In this document: positions 1-12,967 of the stretch, piece by piece | Numbering within the stretch: position 1 is the stretch's first letter | Layout of the letters: each line of letters opens with the position of its first letter | Assembly (NCBI GenBank): GCA_034440615.1 | Contig: JAOTOM010005180.1 | Span: 952,501-1,016,500 of the forward strand | Source of the DNA: Ashinkailepas kermadecensis | Lineage: Eukaryota; Arthropoda; Thecostraca; Neolepadidae | DNA length: 64,000 nt | Direction of reading: 5' to 3' | The notes under the pieces: model-generated | Told to the model about the DNA's origin: nothing | What the model saw: only the letters and a program-made list of their open reading frames with translations | Database searches by the model: none | Made by a program: the position numbers and the translations under genes

Positions 1-1290
1 AGGCTGGCCCTCGGTATTCCTCATCTCAATTGCCAGCCAACATTTTTTCCTCTCGGGTGACCTTGTTCATCCGTTAGGGGCCGTTCTCAACATCAGAATA
101 ATCCCAGTCCAGTCCTCTCTGACTCTCACGAGATCCTCTGCATCACTCAAGGCCCTCTCCTGCTTGTTGCGGTCCACCACAGTTCTCAATAGTCCTTTCT
201 AGCTCTCATCTCGGGGCATTTCAGATCTGAGATGGGCTCTCACTAGTCCTCTTCAGCTCGCATGGATCCTGTTCATCCCTCAGGTGCCCTTTCAAACTCA
301 AAGAGCATCCCAGCCTTCTCAGACCCTCACGTGCTTGTTTATTCCTCAGCCGTTAGGGGACAATTCCAGCTGAAACTGCTCTTTCCAGTTGGTATGAACA
401 CTTCAGCTCTCGGGCGGGTCTCTTGTCTTCATGGCCCTTGCTAGCCATCAGGGTGGACGTCTTCACGTCTCAAGGGCAGTTCTCACACAAGCTATTGGAT
501 GTACTAAAACATGTCCTCGGTTATATGTCTGCACCTCAAGGCGGTTGCCTGGAGGGCTCCATTGGACTCGACAGGGGGTGGGTACCCCTTCACCCCTTGT
601 AAACGTCACCACTGCGTACAGCCCGGGCCCCTCCATGGGCTTAGAAGCCCTTCACGTAGCACCGGGAACCCTCCGCTTCGGTCCGGATCGTCTCCGAAGC
701 TCGGGGGTCTCTTTATCGGCCTGAGGCCCGCTGTCAGCTCTGAGACCCTCTCCATCAGCGTGAGCAAAAGCCGACCCGGTGGCTCTGCACGTCCGGCCCA
801 GGGCCCCATTCGTCGGCTCAGAGACCCTCTTTCACGGCTCAGGACACTCTCCGTCCGGTCAGAATCTCCTCTTCAAAAGCTTGGACCTCCTCTACCATGC
901 AGGGGGCCCCCTGTGCGGTCCCGGCCCTCATCGGCCCAGGTGCCCTTCATGCCGGCTCTGGGCTCTCCCCGACGGCTCGGGTCCTCCAACGGCTAGGGGT
1001 CCTCTTCGTCGGCGCAGTGGACCTTCATAGCGATCCGGGGCGTCCTCTGTCAGGCCGGAGACCCTCTTTCAACAGCTTGGGCCCCTTCTGTCGGCCCTAG
1101 GGCGCTTTCTGACGGCCCGAGATTCCTTGCGGTAACTAGGACCCTCCATCACTTCAGGGGCACTCTTTGACGACCCAGCGCCTTTTCCGGCAAGCTGGAA
1201 TGCCCTTTTCAAACGCTTGGACCCTTTCCATCAAGTCAGGGGCCCTTTCTCGGCTTGGGCTCCGCCGACAGCCCGGCCCGGCCGGATTAG
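1..1290. repeat. Degenerate ~21-bp minisatellite, C/T-rich on the + strand
   Basis: Blocks of about 18-23 bp resembling GGRCCCTCTTTCGGCTC recur back to back. The array is clearest from about 640 to 1285, where nearly every block carries a CCCT or CCTTTC core followed by a GGC/CAGC segment. The first 600 bp are more decayed but keep the same CTC/CCCT rhythm. Several overlapping open frames run through it on both strands; they are repeat frames without recognisable protein motifs. The array probably continues to the left of the window. Confidence 0.55.
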
Positions 1291-1299
1291 AAGTTCAAT

Positions 1300-2560
1300 C
1301 CCCGATAATCTTCAAATGTGGTAAATTTTGCGCTCTCCAAGCGAACATTAGTAGCAAAAACACTATTATTTTATTTGTTATATATCAAGAAAAAATATGG
1401 TCTTACCATCCTGTCAATATAAGAAAAGTGTGCGCGGGCCTGGTCTACCAGGTCACCGGAGGTCACGTGACCTGGAGTCATGGGGTAACTTTTCAATCAT
1501 TGATCACATTTGAAAAATATTACCAGAATTGGATTCCTTGAAACTTTGCGAGTTCAAACATGTTTGTACATTTATATTTTGAATGATATTTAACATAGTT
1601 ATCGGCCACCGAGCGTAACCTTGCTGCGTGACTTTCCAGAAATGCCCGAGGCTACTGAACCATTGACCTGATCGAAATAACATTTTAACAGGGGGAATTA
1701 CGACATAAGATAACCCTATTCACTAATTTTGCTCAAAATCTGAGACATGAGGGTTGACAATCACCCTGGCCTGGTCGATTTATCCTGGAATTCCCCAGTT
1801 CCCAATTCCCCAATTCCCTTTACCCACAACTTTGTGGGTAAAGGCGGCATGTCCGACACAGACGCTAGCAAATGCTGTTTCTTTTGTCACGTTTGCTAGC
1901 AAACGGAGTCCTATGTTTCAAAATCGGTGCTGTTTTAAGAAAGTGAGAGCTATGGTCGCTTAGCCATTCATCCTGCAAATAGGGTCTAGTGTTCATAAAA
2001 GTGTGATTTTGTGTCTGACAATGAACTGAACATAATGTGTGCAGTGCCTGGATGGTGCTAAACTTGTCTTACGCGTTTGTCCGCTCGTTCATTTCCATGT
2101 ATTTTCGAGTGGCTGGCATCCCGAGAAATGTCTGTTCCCGGCCAGTAAACGCTGATAAAATTGAAGCCGTTTCGCACATGATGAAGTGGTCAATCATCGT
2201 GTGCGCTAAATTGTTCCGAGTTGTTTTGGAGAGTCCTTGCAATTGATTGTGAGGTTGATGTTGTTTCGACGTATTTCAGGACGAGTGAATGACGGAGGTA
2301 AAACAAAAAGCATGTGAGTATTCTGAAGCTGAACGATGTGCTTTATTTTGGGACTAACTGCGGCACACCCAACGGAATGTATAATTTCAAACAGTTAGTA
2401 ACCAGGGTGTGATCAAGGATGAGCTAGGATGGGCTCAGCTAGGATGAGCTAGGAAGAGCTGTTGACGTTCAAACATTGCCACATGGGCAGGAACTATTAC
2501 TATTATGAGGAGAGGTCAACTTATAGCCGTGAAATCGTTGACGTTGTTATTGCAACGCAT
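1300..2560. other. Unassigned AT-rich spacer
   Basis: No gene or complete element is recognised. Around 1449-1475 there is a palindromic AGGTCACCGGAGGTC/GACCT cluster resembling a short stretch near 48231 inside the TTAA element, which is too little to call a copy. At 2415-2461 the block GAGCTAGGATG is repeated about four times. Confidence 0.4.
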
Positions 2561-2833
<273 letters not shown>

Positions 2834-2839
2834 AACCGC

Positions 2840-5130
2840 ATGCTTTGATCTCAAGTCCGTTTTTCACAAGGCAGTTACCCGTATTCATTGGATGGCTTCG
2901 TTCACCTCACTTACCAGATGAATACTTGTTGTGCCGCAATAGCACTACCCGCGTTCGGTGTAGACCACTCAAAGCCACCATCAATGATACGGAGATATCA
3001 TCATTAGTATTCAGTATATTTCTGAATATTTTTATTCACTATTGCTTTACATTTGTTTTTGGAACTTCCTATCAGCAACAAGGATATCTTCTGGATTGAA
3101 CAAGAAAAATGCGGGTGCCATGAACAGCTGAAGGTGTAGTCAAATATGAGTTGAGTTTGTAGTCCACCATACAGTCTCATTTGAAAGTTACTTGACTATG
3201 TTCGAAAAGTTCGCGTAGTGATGTATTCTTCTATGATAGCAGTGACCACGAAACAGAAATCAGCATATCTGTGCAAAGGTGGGTTCGCATTACTTTTGCG
3301 GTACCAAACTGTCCCTATGCGGTTGTCATAATTAAACCCCAACAAAGCAAGGCGTTGGGCATGGGAGAAGCAAGGATTTTGTCCATGCGTACGAGACGAC
3401 TACACGGGTTAATATCCGATGGCATCCGAAACAGTGTCAAGGATGCCAATGCAAATACCACTGGCGGGTTGGAAGATCGCTTACGATTTTACTATATTTT
3501 TTAGTTGTTACTTCATCTAGTGTGGGAAAGGCATTTTGATCAGTGGGGAAAAACGGGGTATAACTGGAAAATCCATGGAGGAGTGAAACATCGTCAAGTA
3601 CTATTAGTAAACTAAATCACTTGATGCCTAAGGAAGCTTACTTTTTAAAATAAATGCAGTAAAGCCACACAGCACCTTCTTCAGGACACACGATATCAGC
3701 CCAAGAAGGACATTTCGCTGGAAGCGGTCTCAATTGGCCAAGTTTAGGCCTTAAGTTGTACGAAAATGATGTTATGCACGAAATACCTTAGGTGGTTTGG
3801 CGAGTGCTGCGTAAATAGTATTACTTGGTACCCGCTTTCCTGATGTTGATTTTTCTCAAGATCACTCTTGAACACGATATGGAATAATCGTGCTGAAGGA
3901 TTATGCTCAAATAATTGTTTTATTCGATCTACCTGGTACTGATTTTGGCGACGTAATTGTCAGAGCTCCTCCATTGAAGAAGATTGCCACCCGTTGTTAA
4001 ATACATTTACACTTTGTTCCCAAATGCATTTATTGTTATCGTTGCACACAAACATACCGACCCATAAAAATTGGTACTTGATAACACGATAGTGTTTTCA
4101 TGGGTTCTTGACCCATAGGATGGTTTCAGCCCAGTATGCCTATCACGCAGAGTAAAATTAATGACTTCTGCTGAAATCCAATATATCGACATACGTTAGA
4201 TGAGGCCAAAACAAACAAAGTGAACGGGAATGCAAATAGGCGACATCGACTTGCGTGCCTTTCAGTTGTGTGTCATCGAAACGTATAATTTGTCAGACAT
4301 GTTGCATTCGCGTGACTGAAATAAGCAATTACCAGTGCAGGACATGTATCAATTCAATTGCCTTCCGTCAATGGCATGCAAATGCGCCGCCTGGCTGTTT
4401 GCTGGATCCACGTTCGGCGAGGATGTCCCTGGCTGGCCCGTAATTAGAAATAGCAATGCATGTGAGCTGGGGCGAGCAGGGATCCAGAGCCGATACTTTA
4501 TTTGCTTTTCTGGAGCGTTCATAATTTTCATGTGCAATCTGGAACACTGTATGGCTTTTAACACGGCACCGACGCTATGGCTTTTAACACGGCACCCTCT
4601 CGATTATTTAACCATTCGCAACCTGGATGGTTATGTTCATGATGTACACTCATAAATTGCTAAAGTTTCATGTTGGGAGACATTAGCATTGGAATTGCCT
4701 TACTGGCCATTCCAATGCTAAAAGTTATAACTTGAGGGAAAACCTAGTAACTAATCCAGCACCCAATTTTGCATGCAGGCCAATTAAACTGATTGCTCGC
4801 GTGAACTCGTCACCTCGTCTTTTTGCTTTTCACCATAATCTACTATATGAGATGTTACCCGTCAATGTATTACTCAAATGAGATAGCCAGATAACTGATG
4901 TTGCTGCTAAATTCAATTATGTTTTTTGTCTTCTAATTTTACTCATTATTCGCTTGACATCAGTGTTGAACCTCATTGTACCCTCCGATCGGCGCTAGGC
5001 TACGAAGTGATGCTATTTCTCCACGCGAACGGCATTAAGTGAAGGGAAGACGCTTCTAAGCGCTCCATTCACGGAGACATTGGGTTATGCTCTCCCTCCC
5101 TTTGGGGTCGTCCAGACGTAGAAATTCGGG
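2840..5130. other. Unassigned spacer
   Basis: No coding motif was recognised. Two small structures are visible: a 26-bp tandem duplication (TATGGCTTTTAACACGGCACC, at about 4550-4600) and an inverted pair around 4685-4722 (AGCATTGGAAT / ATTCCAATGCT). Confidence 0.4.
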
Positions 5131-5132
5131 GA

Positions 5133-5139
5133 ACATACA

Positions 5140-5206
<67 letters not shown>

Positions 5207-5218
5207 ACACACACACAT
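5133..5218. repeat. (CA)n microsatellite
   Basis: About 86 bp of CA dinucleotides with occasional CATA interruptions at both ends. Confidence 0.97.
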
Positions 5219-5229
5219 AATGTTTCTCA

Positions 5230-7500
5230 AGCGTGAGTCCAGTTCAACGCGGATCAAGGTCTTGAAATTGGGTAGGTGGCGCCCAAAATGCTACCTTTTT
5301 TGTAATTTCCCGTCCTTGCATCGCATAAATCCAAAATGATACCAAAAGGAGAGAACTACGCTCCCCTCTTCGCCAGAGGATATTTTGATCTGGCCGTCTT
5401 CCTTCGCCCTAGTCAGTAAAACTGACCAACTAAATCCGCTGGTAATTTTAAACTTATGAGCTTGGTTGCGCAAGGATTTACGGCCGCAGCCGGGATCAGA
5501 ACTGAATGTATTCTGAGAAGAAGTTAGCACGACCAGGATCTGGCAATTGGTCGGACCCCATGGTCATGGTCTCCTGTGGCCTAATTTGCACGCCACAAGA
5601 GATAAAGAGGAAGAGATAACACGACTTCTCGATTGCTCGAATAATCAATTTGATCGCCATCTCAATGCTTGATTTCATAATCGAACACCGGAAAACCGAG
5701 AACATTTGCTGTGGTTTGAGCAAGGCTTGAGAGGAGCCCAGACATAATGCCAGGACTGGTGACGCCAGGGTTTCCGCCACGATTTTTAATAAAGGTGCAG
5801 GATGTTATCTTTAGGTCTACACTTTACATGCTATGTTATCTAGTCATGATGCTAAATGCCAGACAGTTTGGCGGACACCTCTTCTCGTCCATTTTGTCAC
5901 GCCCACCAGTAGCATGTCTAAAATAATAACCAAGCTACGCAGTTAACACGCTACACTTCACCAGCAACAAAAGCAAACCTTTGTACAGCGTGAGCTGATG
6001 TGTGTGCTACCTGCAGCTTCCACGAGTTATTCAGCACGTGATTTGTCTAAAAGCCAATACCTCACTACCACTCGGGCATTAATACTGTGTTGTCACCAAA
6101 GCGGGCAAACTAATGACCAACGGCTATTTCACATAACCACAAAATATTAATATTTTTGGAAATGTTTAACCTCCTGATGTTCAATCAATGGCCTGCCAAA
6201 ATACAGTTGTTCACCTTCCTTTAGCAAAATACAATTAGATATGCCGACCATCCAAAATATATATTCGACGTTTCCACCTTTGCCAATGATAACGAACTTC
6301 CACACTAACAAATCAGTTTTGTTAGCATGAAAAGATCGAGGCATGTGACAAAACAATGGCACCACTTATGCAATTCATAAAGTAACGCATCCATCATTTG
6401 CGATCCTCGCGTATGCCTAACATTCAGCATAGCATACAATCTGACGTGCCGATATCCATTATAAAGCATGCCACGACCTGGTCTGCGTATTTCATGGTGG
6501 TTTGTGGTCATGAATGTACATAGCTTCAAGCCCCTTGACATTGTCTTGACATTTGCATTGTCTTTCCCTGCGTCAAGTATTTATACCCCACAATTGGCAT
6601 TCGTCTTGCAGTGCTCAAGTCCTGGTGCGACCAAATGCTAGGGTGTAGAACAGCGACGAAGACTTGCATATCCGAGAAGCTGGTTAAGTATATCACGCAT
6701 ACATCTTTTCTTTGATTTATTGTGGATGATACACGATTTTCTTTGTGCATCGCCCACTTAGCCCATTTTCACAGGTGTGGAATGTTATCTATTTTGTGCT
6801 ATATGAGGGCTATGCAGTGCCGATCTAACCAGCACTGATTTTGAGGCATTCCCCCACTCACCCACGCTACCCAGAAGTGGCCTAGGCGTGATGCACATGC
6901 GATTGTGAGAGTTGTGAAAGAACTGACGTAATTTTTCTGTCACATGCCGCGACTTTTGCACGCTCGTAAGCTGTGACGTGTGTCAGTATGTGTATGGTCG
7001 TGATCATGGGCAAAGGTCGAAACGTCGAACATATATTTCTGAAGGTGTTGGTATCGAATTTTCTTCTCCAGTTTGACGAAGATCATAGGAGACTTTACTT
7101 GACAAGCCAATGATGAAACATCAGGAGATTAACGCACTTTCCCAAGTTCTAAAACATTTTCCGAGAAACGACTTGACCAGAGAGATGGCTAACTTGTTAT
7201 TTTAGCATCAACAGGTGGCATGTGTAAGTTAATTCTATTGCATTTCAGTTTTTGTTCCCTGTGCCTATTTTATTTATCTACAACAGAGCTATAGGTAGGA
7301 ATAGAGCACACTTGATAGCCTGAATTGCATTGCACTATAGTTTGTATTGCCTGTACTTATTGTATTTCTGACAAGAGATCTGACTTCACCTCCGCTGAGG
7401 TAGAGCAATATGTAGGACAAAAACCGTTTCCGCTTTACATGACGTCAGGGCGATCAGTGATTCTTAAACCAGGCATTGACAGAATACTGAAATCACCTAG
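5230..7500. other. Unassigned spacer with one weak hammerhead-like trace
   Basis: No gene recognised. Near 7001-7040 the order GTGATCATGGGC, AAAGGTCGAAACGTCG resembles the GAAAC-GTY end of the hammerhead-like repeat at 19542, but the CTGANGA core is not present. Confidence 0.35.
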
Positions 7501-7511
7501 AAAGCAATATT

Positions 7512-10218
7512 GCGGGACAGACAGCCTTGTGGCGGGACGCATGGTGGGATGGCTAGTTCTCTGGTGGGTTAGTCAACCTCCTGGCGGGACAGACAGCCTT
7601 GTGGCGGGACGCATGGTGGGATGGCTAGTTCTCTGGTGGATTAGTCAACCTCCTGGCGGGACAGACAGCCTTGTGGCGGGACGCATGGTGGGATGGCTAG
7701 TTCTCTGGTGGATTAGTCAACCCTGGCGGGACAGACAGCCTTGTGTTAGTCAACCTGCTGGCGGGACAGACAGCCTTGTGGCGGGACGCATGGTGGGATG
7801 GCTAGTTCTCTGGTGGGTTAGTCAACCTCCTGGCGGGACAGACAGCCTTGTGGCGGGACGCATGGTGGGATGGCTGTTCTCTGGTGGATTAGTCAACCTG
7901 CTGGCGGGACAGACAGCCTTGTGGCGGGACACATGGTGGGATGGCTGTTCTCTGGTGGATTAGTCAACCTGCTGGCGGGACAGACAGCCTTGTGGCGGGA
8001 CACATGGTGGGATGGCTAGTTCTCTGGTGGGTTAGTCAACCTCCTGGCGGGACAGACAGCCTTGTGGCGGGACGCATGGTGGGATGGCTAGTTCTCTGGT
8101 GGGTTAGTCAACCTGCTGGCGGGACAGACAGCCTTGTGGCGGGACACATGGTGGGATGGCTAGTTCTCTGGTGGATTAGTCAACCTGCTGGCGGGACAGA
8201 CAGCCTTGTGGCGGGACGCATGGTGGGATGGCTAGTTCTCTGGTGGATTAGTCAACCTGCTGGCGGGACAGACAGCCTTGTGGCGGGACACATGGTGGGA
8301 TGGCTAGTTCTCTGGTGGATTAGTCAACCTGCTGGCGGGACAGACAGCCTTGTGGCGGGACGCATGGTGGGATGGCTAGTTCTCTGGTGGATTAGTCAAC
8401 CTGCTGGCGGGACAGACAGCCTTGTGGCGGGACACATGGTGGGATGGCTAGTTCTCTGGTGGATTAGTCAACCTGCTGGCGGGACAGACAGCCTTGTGGC
8501 GGGACACATGGTGGGATGGCTAGTTCTCTGGTGGATTAGTCAACCTGCTGGCGGGACAGACAGCCTTGTGGCGGGACACATGGTGGGATGGCTAGTTCTC
8601 TGGTGGATTAGTCAACCTGCTGGCGGGACAGACAGCCTTGTGGCGGGACGCATGGTGGGATGGCTAGTTCTCTGGTGGATTAGTCAACCTGCTGGCGGGA
8701 CAGACAGCCTTGTGGCGGGACGCATGGTGGGATGGCTAGTTTTCTGGTGGGTTAGTCAACCTGCTGGCGGGACAGACAGCCTTGTGGCGGGACACATGGT
8801 GGGATGGCTAGTTCTCTGGTGGGTTAGTCAACCTGCTGGCGGGACAGACAGCCTTGTGGCGGGACACATGGTGGGATGGCTAGTTCTCTGGTGGATTAGT
8901 CAACCTGCTGGCGGGACAGACAGCCTTGTGGCGGGACACATGGTGGGATGGCTAGTTCTCTGGTGGATTAGTCAACCTGCTGGCGGGACAGACAGCCTTG
9001 TGGCGGGACACATGGTGGGATGGCTAGTTCTCTGGTGGGTTAGTCAACCTGCTGGCGGGACAGACAGCCTTGTGGCGGGACACATGGTGGGATGGCTAGT
9101 TCTCTGGTGGATTAGTCAACCTGCTGGCGGGACAGACAGCCTTGTGGCGGGACACATGGTGGGATGGCTAGTTCTCTGGTGGATTAGTCAACCTGCTGGC
9201 GGGACAGACAGCCTTGTGGCGGGACACATGGTGGGATGGCTAGTTCTCTGGTGGATTAGTCAACCTGCTGGCGGGACAGACAGCCTTGTGGCGGGACACA
9301 TGGTGGGATGGCTAGTTCTCTGGTGGATTAGTCAACCTGCTGGCGGGACAGACAGCCTTGTGGCGGGACACATGGTGGGATGGCTAGTTCTCTGGTGGAT
9401 TAGTCAACCTGCTGGCGGGACAGACAGCCTTGTGGCGGGACACATGGTGGGATGGCTAGTTCTCTGGTGGATTAGTCAACCTGCTGGCGGGACAGACAGC
9501 CTTGTGGCGGGACACATGGTGGGATGGCTAGTTCTCTGGTGGATTAGTCAACCTGCTGGCGGGACAGACAGCCTTGTGGCGGGACACATGGTGGGATGGC
9601 TAGTTCTCTGGTGGATTAGTCAACCTGCTGGCGGGACAGACAGCCTTGTGGCGGGACGCATGGTGGGATGGCTAGTTCTCTGGTGGATTAGTCAACCTGC
9701 TGGCGGGACAGACAGCCTTGTGGCGGGACGCATGGTGGGATGGCTAGTTCTCTGGTGGATTAGTCAACCTGCTGGCGGGACAGACAGCCTTGTGGCGGGA
9801 CGCATGGTGGGATGGCTAGTTCTCTGGTGGATTAGTCAACCTGCTGGCGGGACAGACAGCCTTGTGGCGGGACGCATGGTGGGACGGCTAGTTCTCTGGT
9901 GGATTAGTCAACCTCCTGGCGGGACAGACAGCCTTGTGGCGGGACGCATGGTGGGATGGCTAGTTCTCTGGTGGATTAGTCAACCTGCTGGCGGGACAGA
10001 CAGCCTTGTGGCGGGACACATGGTGGGATGGCTAGTTCTCTGGTGGATTAGTCAACCTGCTGGCGGGACAGACAGCCTTATGGCGGGACGCATGGTGGGA
10101 TGGCTAGTTTTCTGGTGGGTTAGTCAACCTGCTGGCGGGACAGACAGCCTTGTGGCGGGACACATGGTGGGATGGCTAGTTCTCTGGTGGATTAGTCAAC
10201 CTCCTGGCGGGACAGACC
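7512..10218. repeat. 72-bp minisatellite, about 37-38 copies
   Basis: The unit recurs every 72 bp with near identity. Each unit contains two ~20-bp half-repeats that both start GGCGGGACA, one continuing GACAGCCTTGT and one CATGGTGGGAT, so the unit probably arose from a shorter repeat. The recurring variants are ACGCATG/ACACATG, CCTGCTGG/CCTCCTGG and GTGGATT/GTGGGTT, with rare CTC to TTC (8741, 10110), GTG to ATG (10081) and TGG to CGG (9886). One unit near 7715-7750 is truncated, and two adjacent units (7875, 7947) share the same 1-bp loss (GCTAGTTC to GCTGTTC). The 72-bp length keeps a 768-codon frame open from 7941 to 10247, encoding a 24-residue Trp-rich hydrophobic repeat. Confidence 0.98.
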
Positions 10219-10249
10219 ACCTTTTGATCGGCAGACTATCTGGTTGAAC

Positions 10250-11600
10250 AGGAAGCTTCGTGGAATAAGCAGCCGTGTGGTGAAGCAGCTGTCCTTTATC
10301 TGTTGGTGGTAAGGGTGAGCTGCTATTGTATTTATGAAGCGCTCCCATACTTGTCTAAGTGGAAGTGTTGAAGTCATGGGAAATGTGCACGGATTTCACT
10401 TCATGTGTGTGCGATGTCTTTCCGTAACATATGCTTATTCTCCGTGATTGTCGTCGAATGCTGGACAGGGAAGATCACTCGCTAATTGTAACACGACACA
10501 TGACTTTAGATAGGAAGGTGCGTATCTACATATGTATTTCCACAATTTATAGTGTGATACTATATGTGTAGAAATATTTGATTCCAAGGTGGGGAGGGGC
10601 AAAATGAAATGTGCGGACGGAAATTTGGCAATAACATATACCAATATTTTAATGTACACCTACGTTGGCGCGGTAACTGGGTGCCAACTTACCACTGTTG
10701 ATGGTGGCAGCAGCGACAGTACCCACTTACCCATGCCCCTAATGATTCCGGTGTCTCACGGCACTGGTCGTCCTCAAATGCTCAAACTTAACATTAACCA
10801 TAAGACGTTGACTGCAAAGATCAAGATGTTCTGCCTTACCCACTTGAATCCAGGCAATTTGTTATTCATTCTGCCTGGACTAAAATAACTGAAAACTATA
10901 TTAATCTGTAACATAGATAAATAACATTAAATCTGCATATTTGTATGGACAATTTTCTGCAAAAACGGCACACAGACCGGCAAACAATTTCAAAGTGCGG
11001 GTGTCATTGAAAGCAAGTGTTGAACTCAAATTCACCCAACTGAACGGATTAATGATTCGCCCTTTCTCCCCTACATATTTTCAATGTTTAATGTATATGG
11101 GATACTAGCATACAATAGAGAAGGGAAAAGGCCTACCACATGCTTTTTAGAGCGGAAAAAAAATTTGTTGTACGTGATGCTTGAGTGCCTTCAATGCATT
11201 CGCTGTTGGCTTGTTTTGCTATGGGTTTGTTGTTCTCGTTTGAAATTTGGCTATAATGTTGCTTTAGTTACCGCAGGCATGCAGCTATCTTTTTGTGCTA
11301 ATGTATTAGTAGCTAGCACCTACAACACCCTGTACTCACCATCGATGTCCTGAAGAAAGTGTTCATCAACGGAAGCCTGACTGAAGAGGAAGGGAACGCT
11401 ACACTCCGTCTGTGCGTTTGGCGGAAGATGAAGATCCGTGTTCAAGAAAACGACGCAAAAAAGAATCACGACTCGACGTAGCCGGTGCACCATAGTCAGT
11501 AACGGCCCTTACCGTGCGGCTGCTCTCCAGGGCGAACTCCCTGTCGTCGCCCCTGCCGACCCTTCGGCGCCGACGGCTACGGTCGGGTCGCCGGCAGAAG
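10250..11600. other. Unassigned spacer
   Basis: No conserved coding signature seen. Composition is AT-rich to about 11350, then changes sharply to GC-rich as the 107-bp array is approached. Confidence 0.4.
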
Positions 11601-11605
11601 TACCC

Positions 11606-12247
11606 GCCGGCGTCAGAGAGAGTGAGCCGGTGAGATACCCCGCCACGGCTCGTGTCTTACCGGAGCCGCTCCCACCAGCCAGATTGTCCCTGGATCTGCC
11701 TGTGCCTTGTCTGCCGGCGTCAGAGAGAGTGAGCCGGTGAGATACCCCGCCACGGCTCGTGTCTTACCGGAGCGGCTCCCACCAGCCAGATTGTCCCTGG
11801 ATCTGCCTGTGCCTTGTCCGCCGGCGTCAGAAAGAGTGAGCCGGTGAGTTACCCCGCCACGGCGCGTGTCTTACCGGAGCGGCTCCTACCAACCAGATTG
11901 TCCCTGGATCTGCCTGTACCCTGTCTGCCGGCGTCAGAGAGAGTGAGCCGGTGAGATACCCCGCCACGGCTCGTGTCTTACCGGAGCGGCTCCCACCAGC
12001 CAGATTGTCCCTGGATCTGCCTGTGCCTTGTCTGCCGGCGTCAGAGAGAGTGAGCCGGTGAGATACCCCGCCACGGCTCGTGTCTTACCGGAGCCGCTCC
12101 CACCAGCCAGATTGTCCCTGGATCTGCCTGTGCCTTGTCTGCCGGCGTCAGAGAGAGTGAGCCGGTGAGATACCCCGCCACGGCTCGTGTCTTACCGGAG
12201 CCGCTCCCACCAGCCAGATTGTCCCTGGATCTGCCTGTGCCTTGTCT
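11606..12247. repeat. 107-bp minisatellite, six complete units
   Basis: The landmark GCCGGCGTCAG recurs at 11606, 11713, 11820, 11927, 12034 and 12141, exactly 107 bp apart. Each unit runs through CCGGTGAGATACCCC, CGTGTCTTACCGGAG and CCCTGGATCTGCC. Variation is mostly single substitutions (for example GAGAGAG to GAAAGAG in unit 3, and CCGCTCC/CGGCTCC alternation). The length is not a multiple of three, so no long frame crosses it. The units contain GGTGAG and similar splice-donor-like words, but no gene context supports their use. Confidence 0.97.
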
Positions 12248-12359
12248 GCCGGCTGCCGGCGGCTGACCGGTCGCGACCCGAGCGCCGGCTTGTAAAGAGC
12301 CCTGGTGATGCGCGGGCCCGCGGCACCCATGCTAGCGGCGGAGAGTTAGCTGACTAGGA

Positions 12360-12625
12360 GTTAGTGGCGGCCGTGAGTGGGCAGCGGCTGTGAGGAGTGG
12401 CGGTCGTGAGTGGGCAGCGGCTGTGAGGAGCGGCGACTGTGAGCGAGTGACGTTTGTGAGGAGTGGCGGTTGTGAGGAGTGGCGGTTGTGGGGGGCGGGT
12501 GGTGGGCGGTGGCGGAGCGAGCGGCGACTGTGAGCGAGTGACGTTTGTGAGGAGTGGCGGTTGTGAGGGGCGGCGACCGTGAATTGGAGGCGGCCAGGAG
12601 TGAGCGAACGGATGACGGGATCGCG
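12360..12625. repeat. GTGAGGAGTGGCGG-type short GC-rich repeat
   Basis: Short G-rich words (GTGAGGAG, GGCGGTTGTGAG, GGCGACTGTGAGCG) recur at irregular spacing. A block of roughly 55 bp starting CGGCGACTGTGAGCG at 12431 is repeated at 12522. Confidence 0.8.
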
Positions 12626-12967
12626 GTGGTGGTAGTCGGTGGCAGTCGGCGAAACGGTAAGGCTTCAGTACGGTTAGGTAAGGCCAGTCGGCGGAACAGT
12701 ACGGCCTAAGTAATTTAACGCATTGTATGGGGCTTTGTGATTAAGCTGAACTTATCGGTACCGTATTGTGCATGCATCCTGCTTTCATTTGTGACACCGT
12801 CCACGACCGATAACATAGCTGTGACCACCTGCATCGTTTATTCAGCTCTCGTGTTTCTATCTCCTCCAATTATAGGCAGATGCAGAGTGCACATCTGACT
12901 TGAAACAATTAGTACAACTTGCAGTATCTTGGCTATTTGCTTCACTTCATCACTTATTCAATGTCCG

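Noticed and set aside
1440..1480. Third copy of the TTAA element
   Set aside because: The similarity is limited to about 16 bp around AGGTCACCGGAGGTC and no terminal repeat is present.
7512..10218. CRISPR-like direct repeat array
   Set aside because: The units are contiguous without unique spacers, and the surrounding DNA is eukaryotic with no cas genes.
7941..10247. 768-codon open frame as a repetitive membrane protein gene
   Set aside because: It is the frame of a 72-bp satellite, all variants seen change the residue, and the same array is frame-broken at its left edge.
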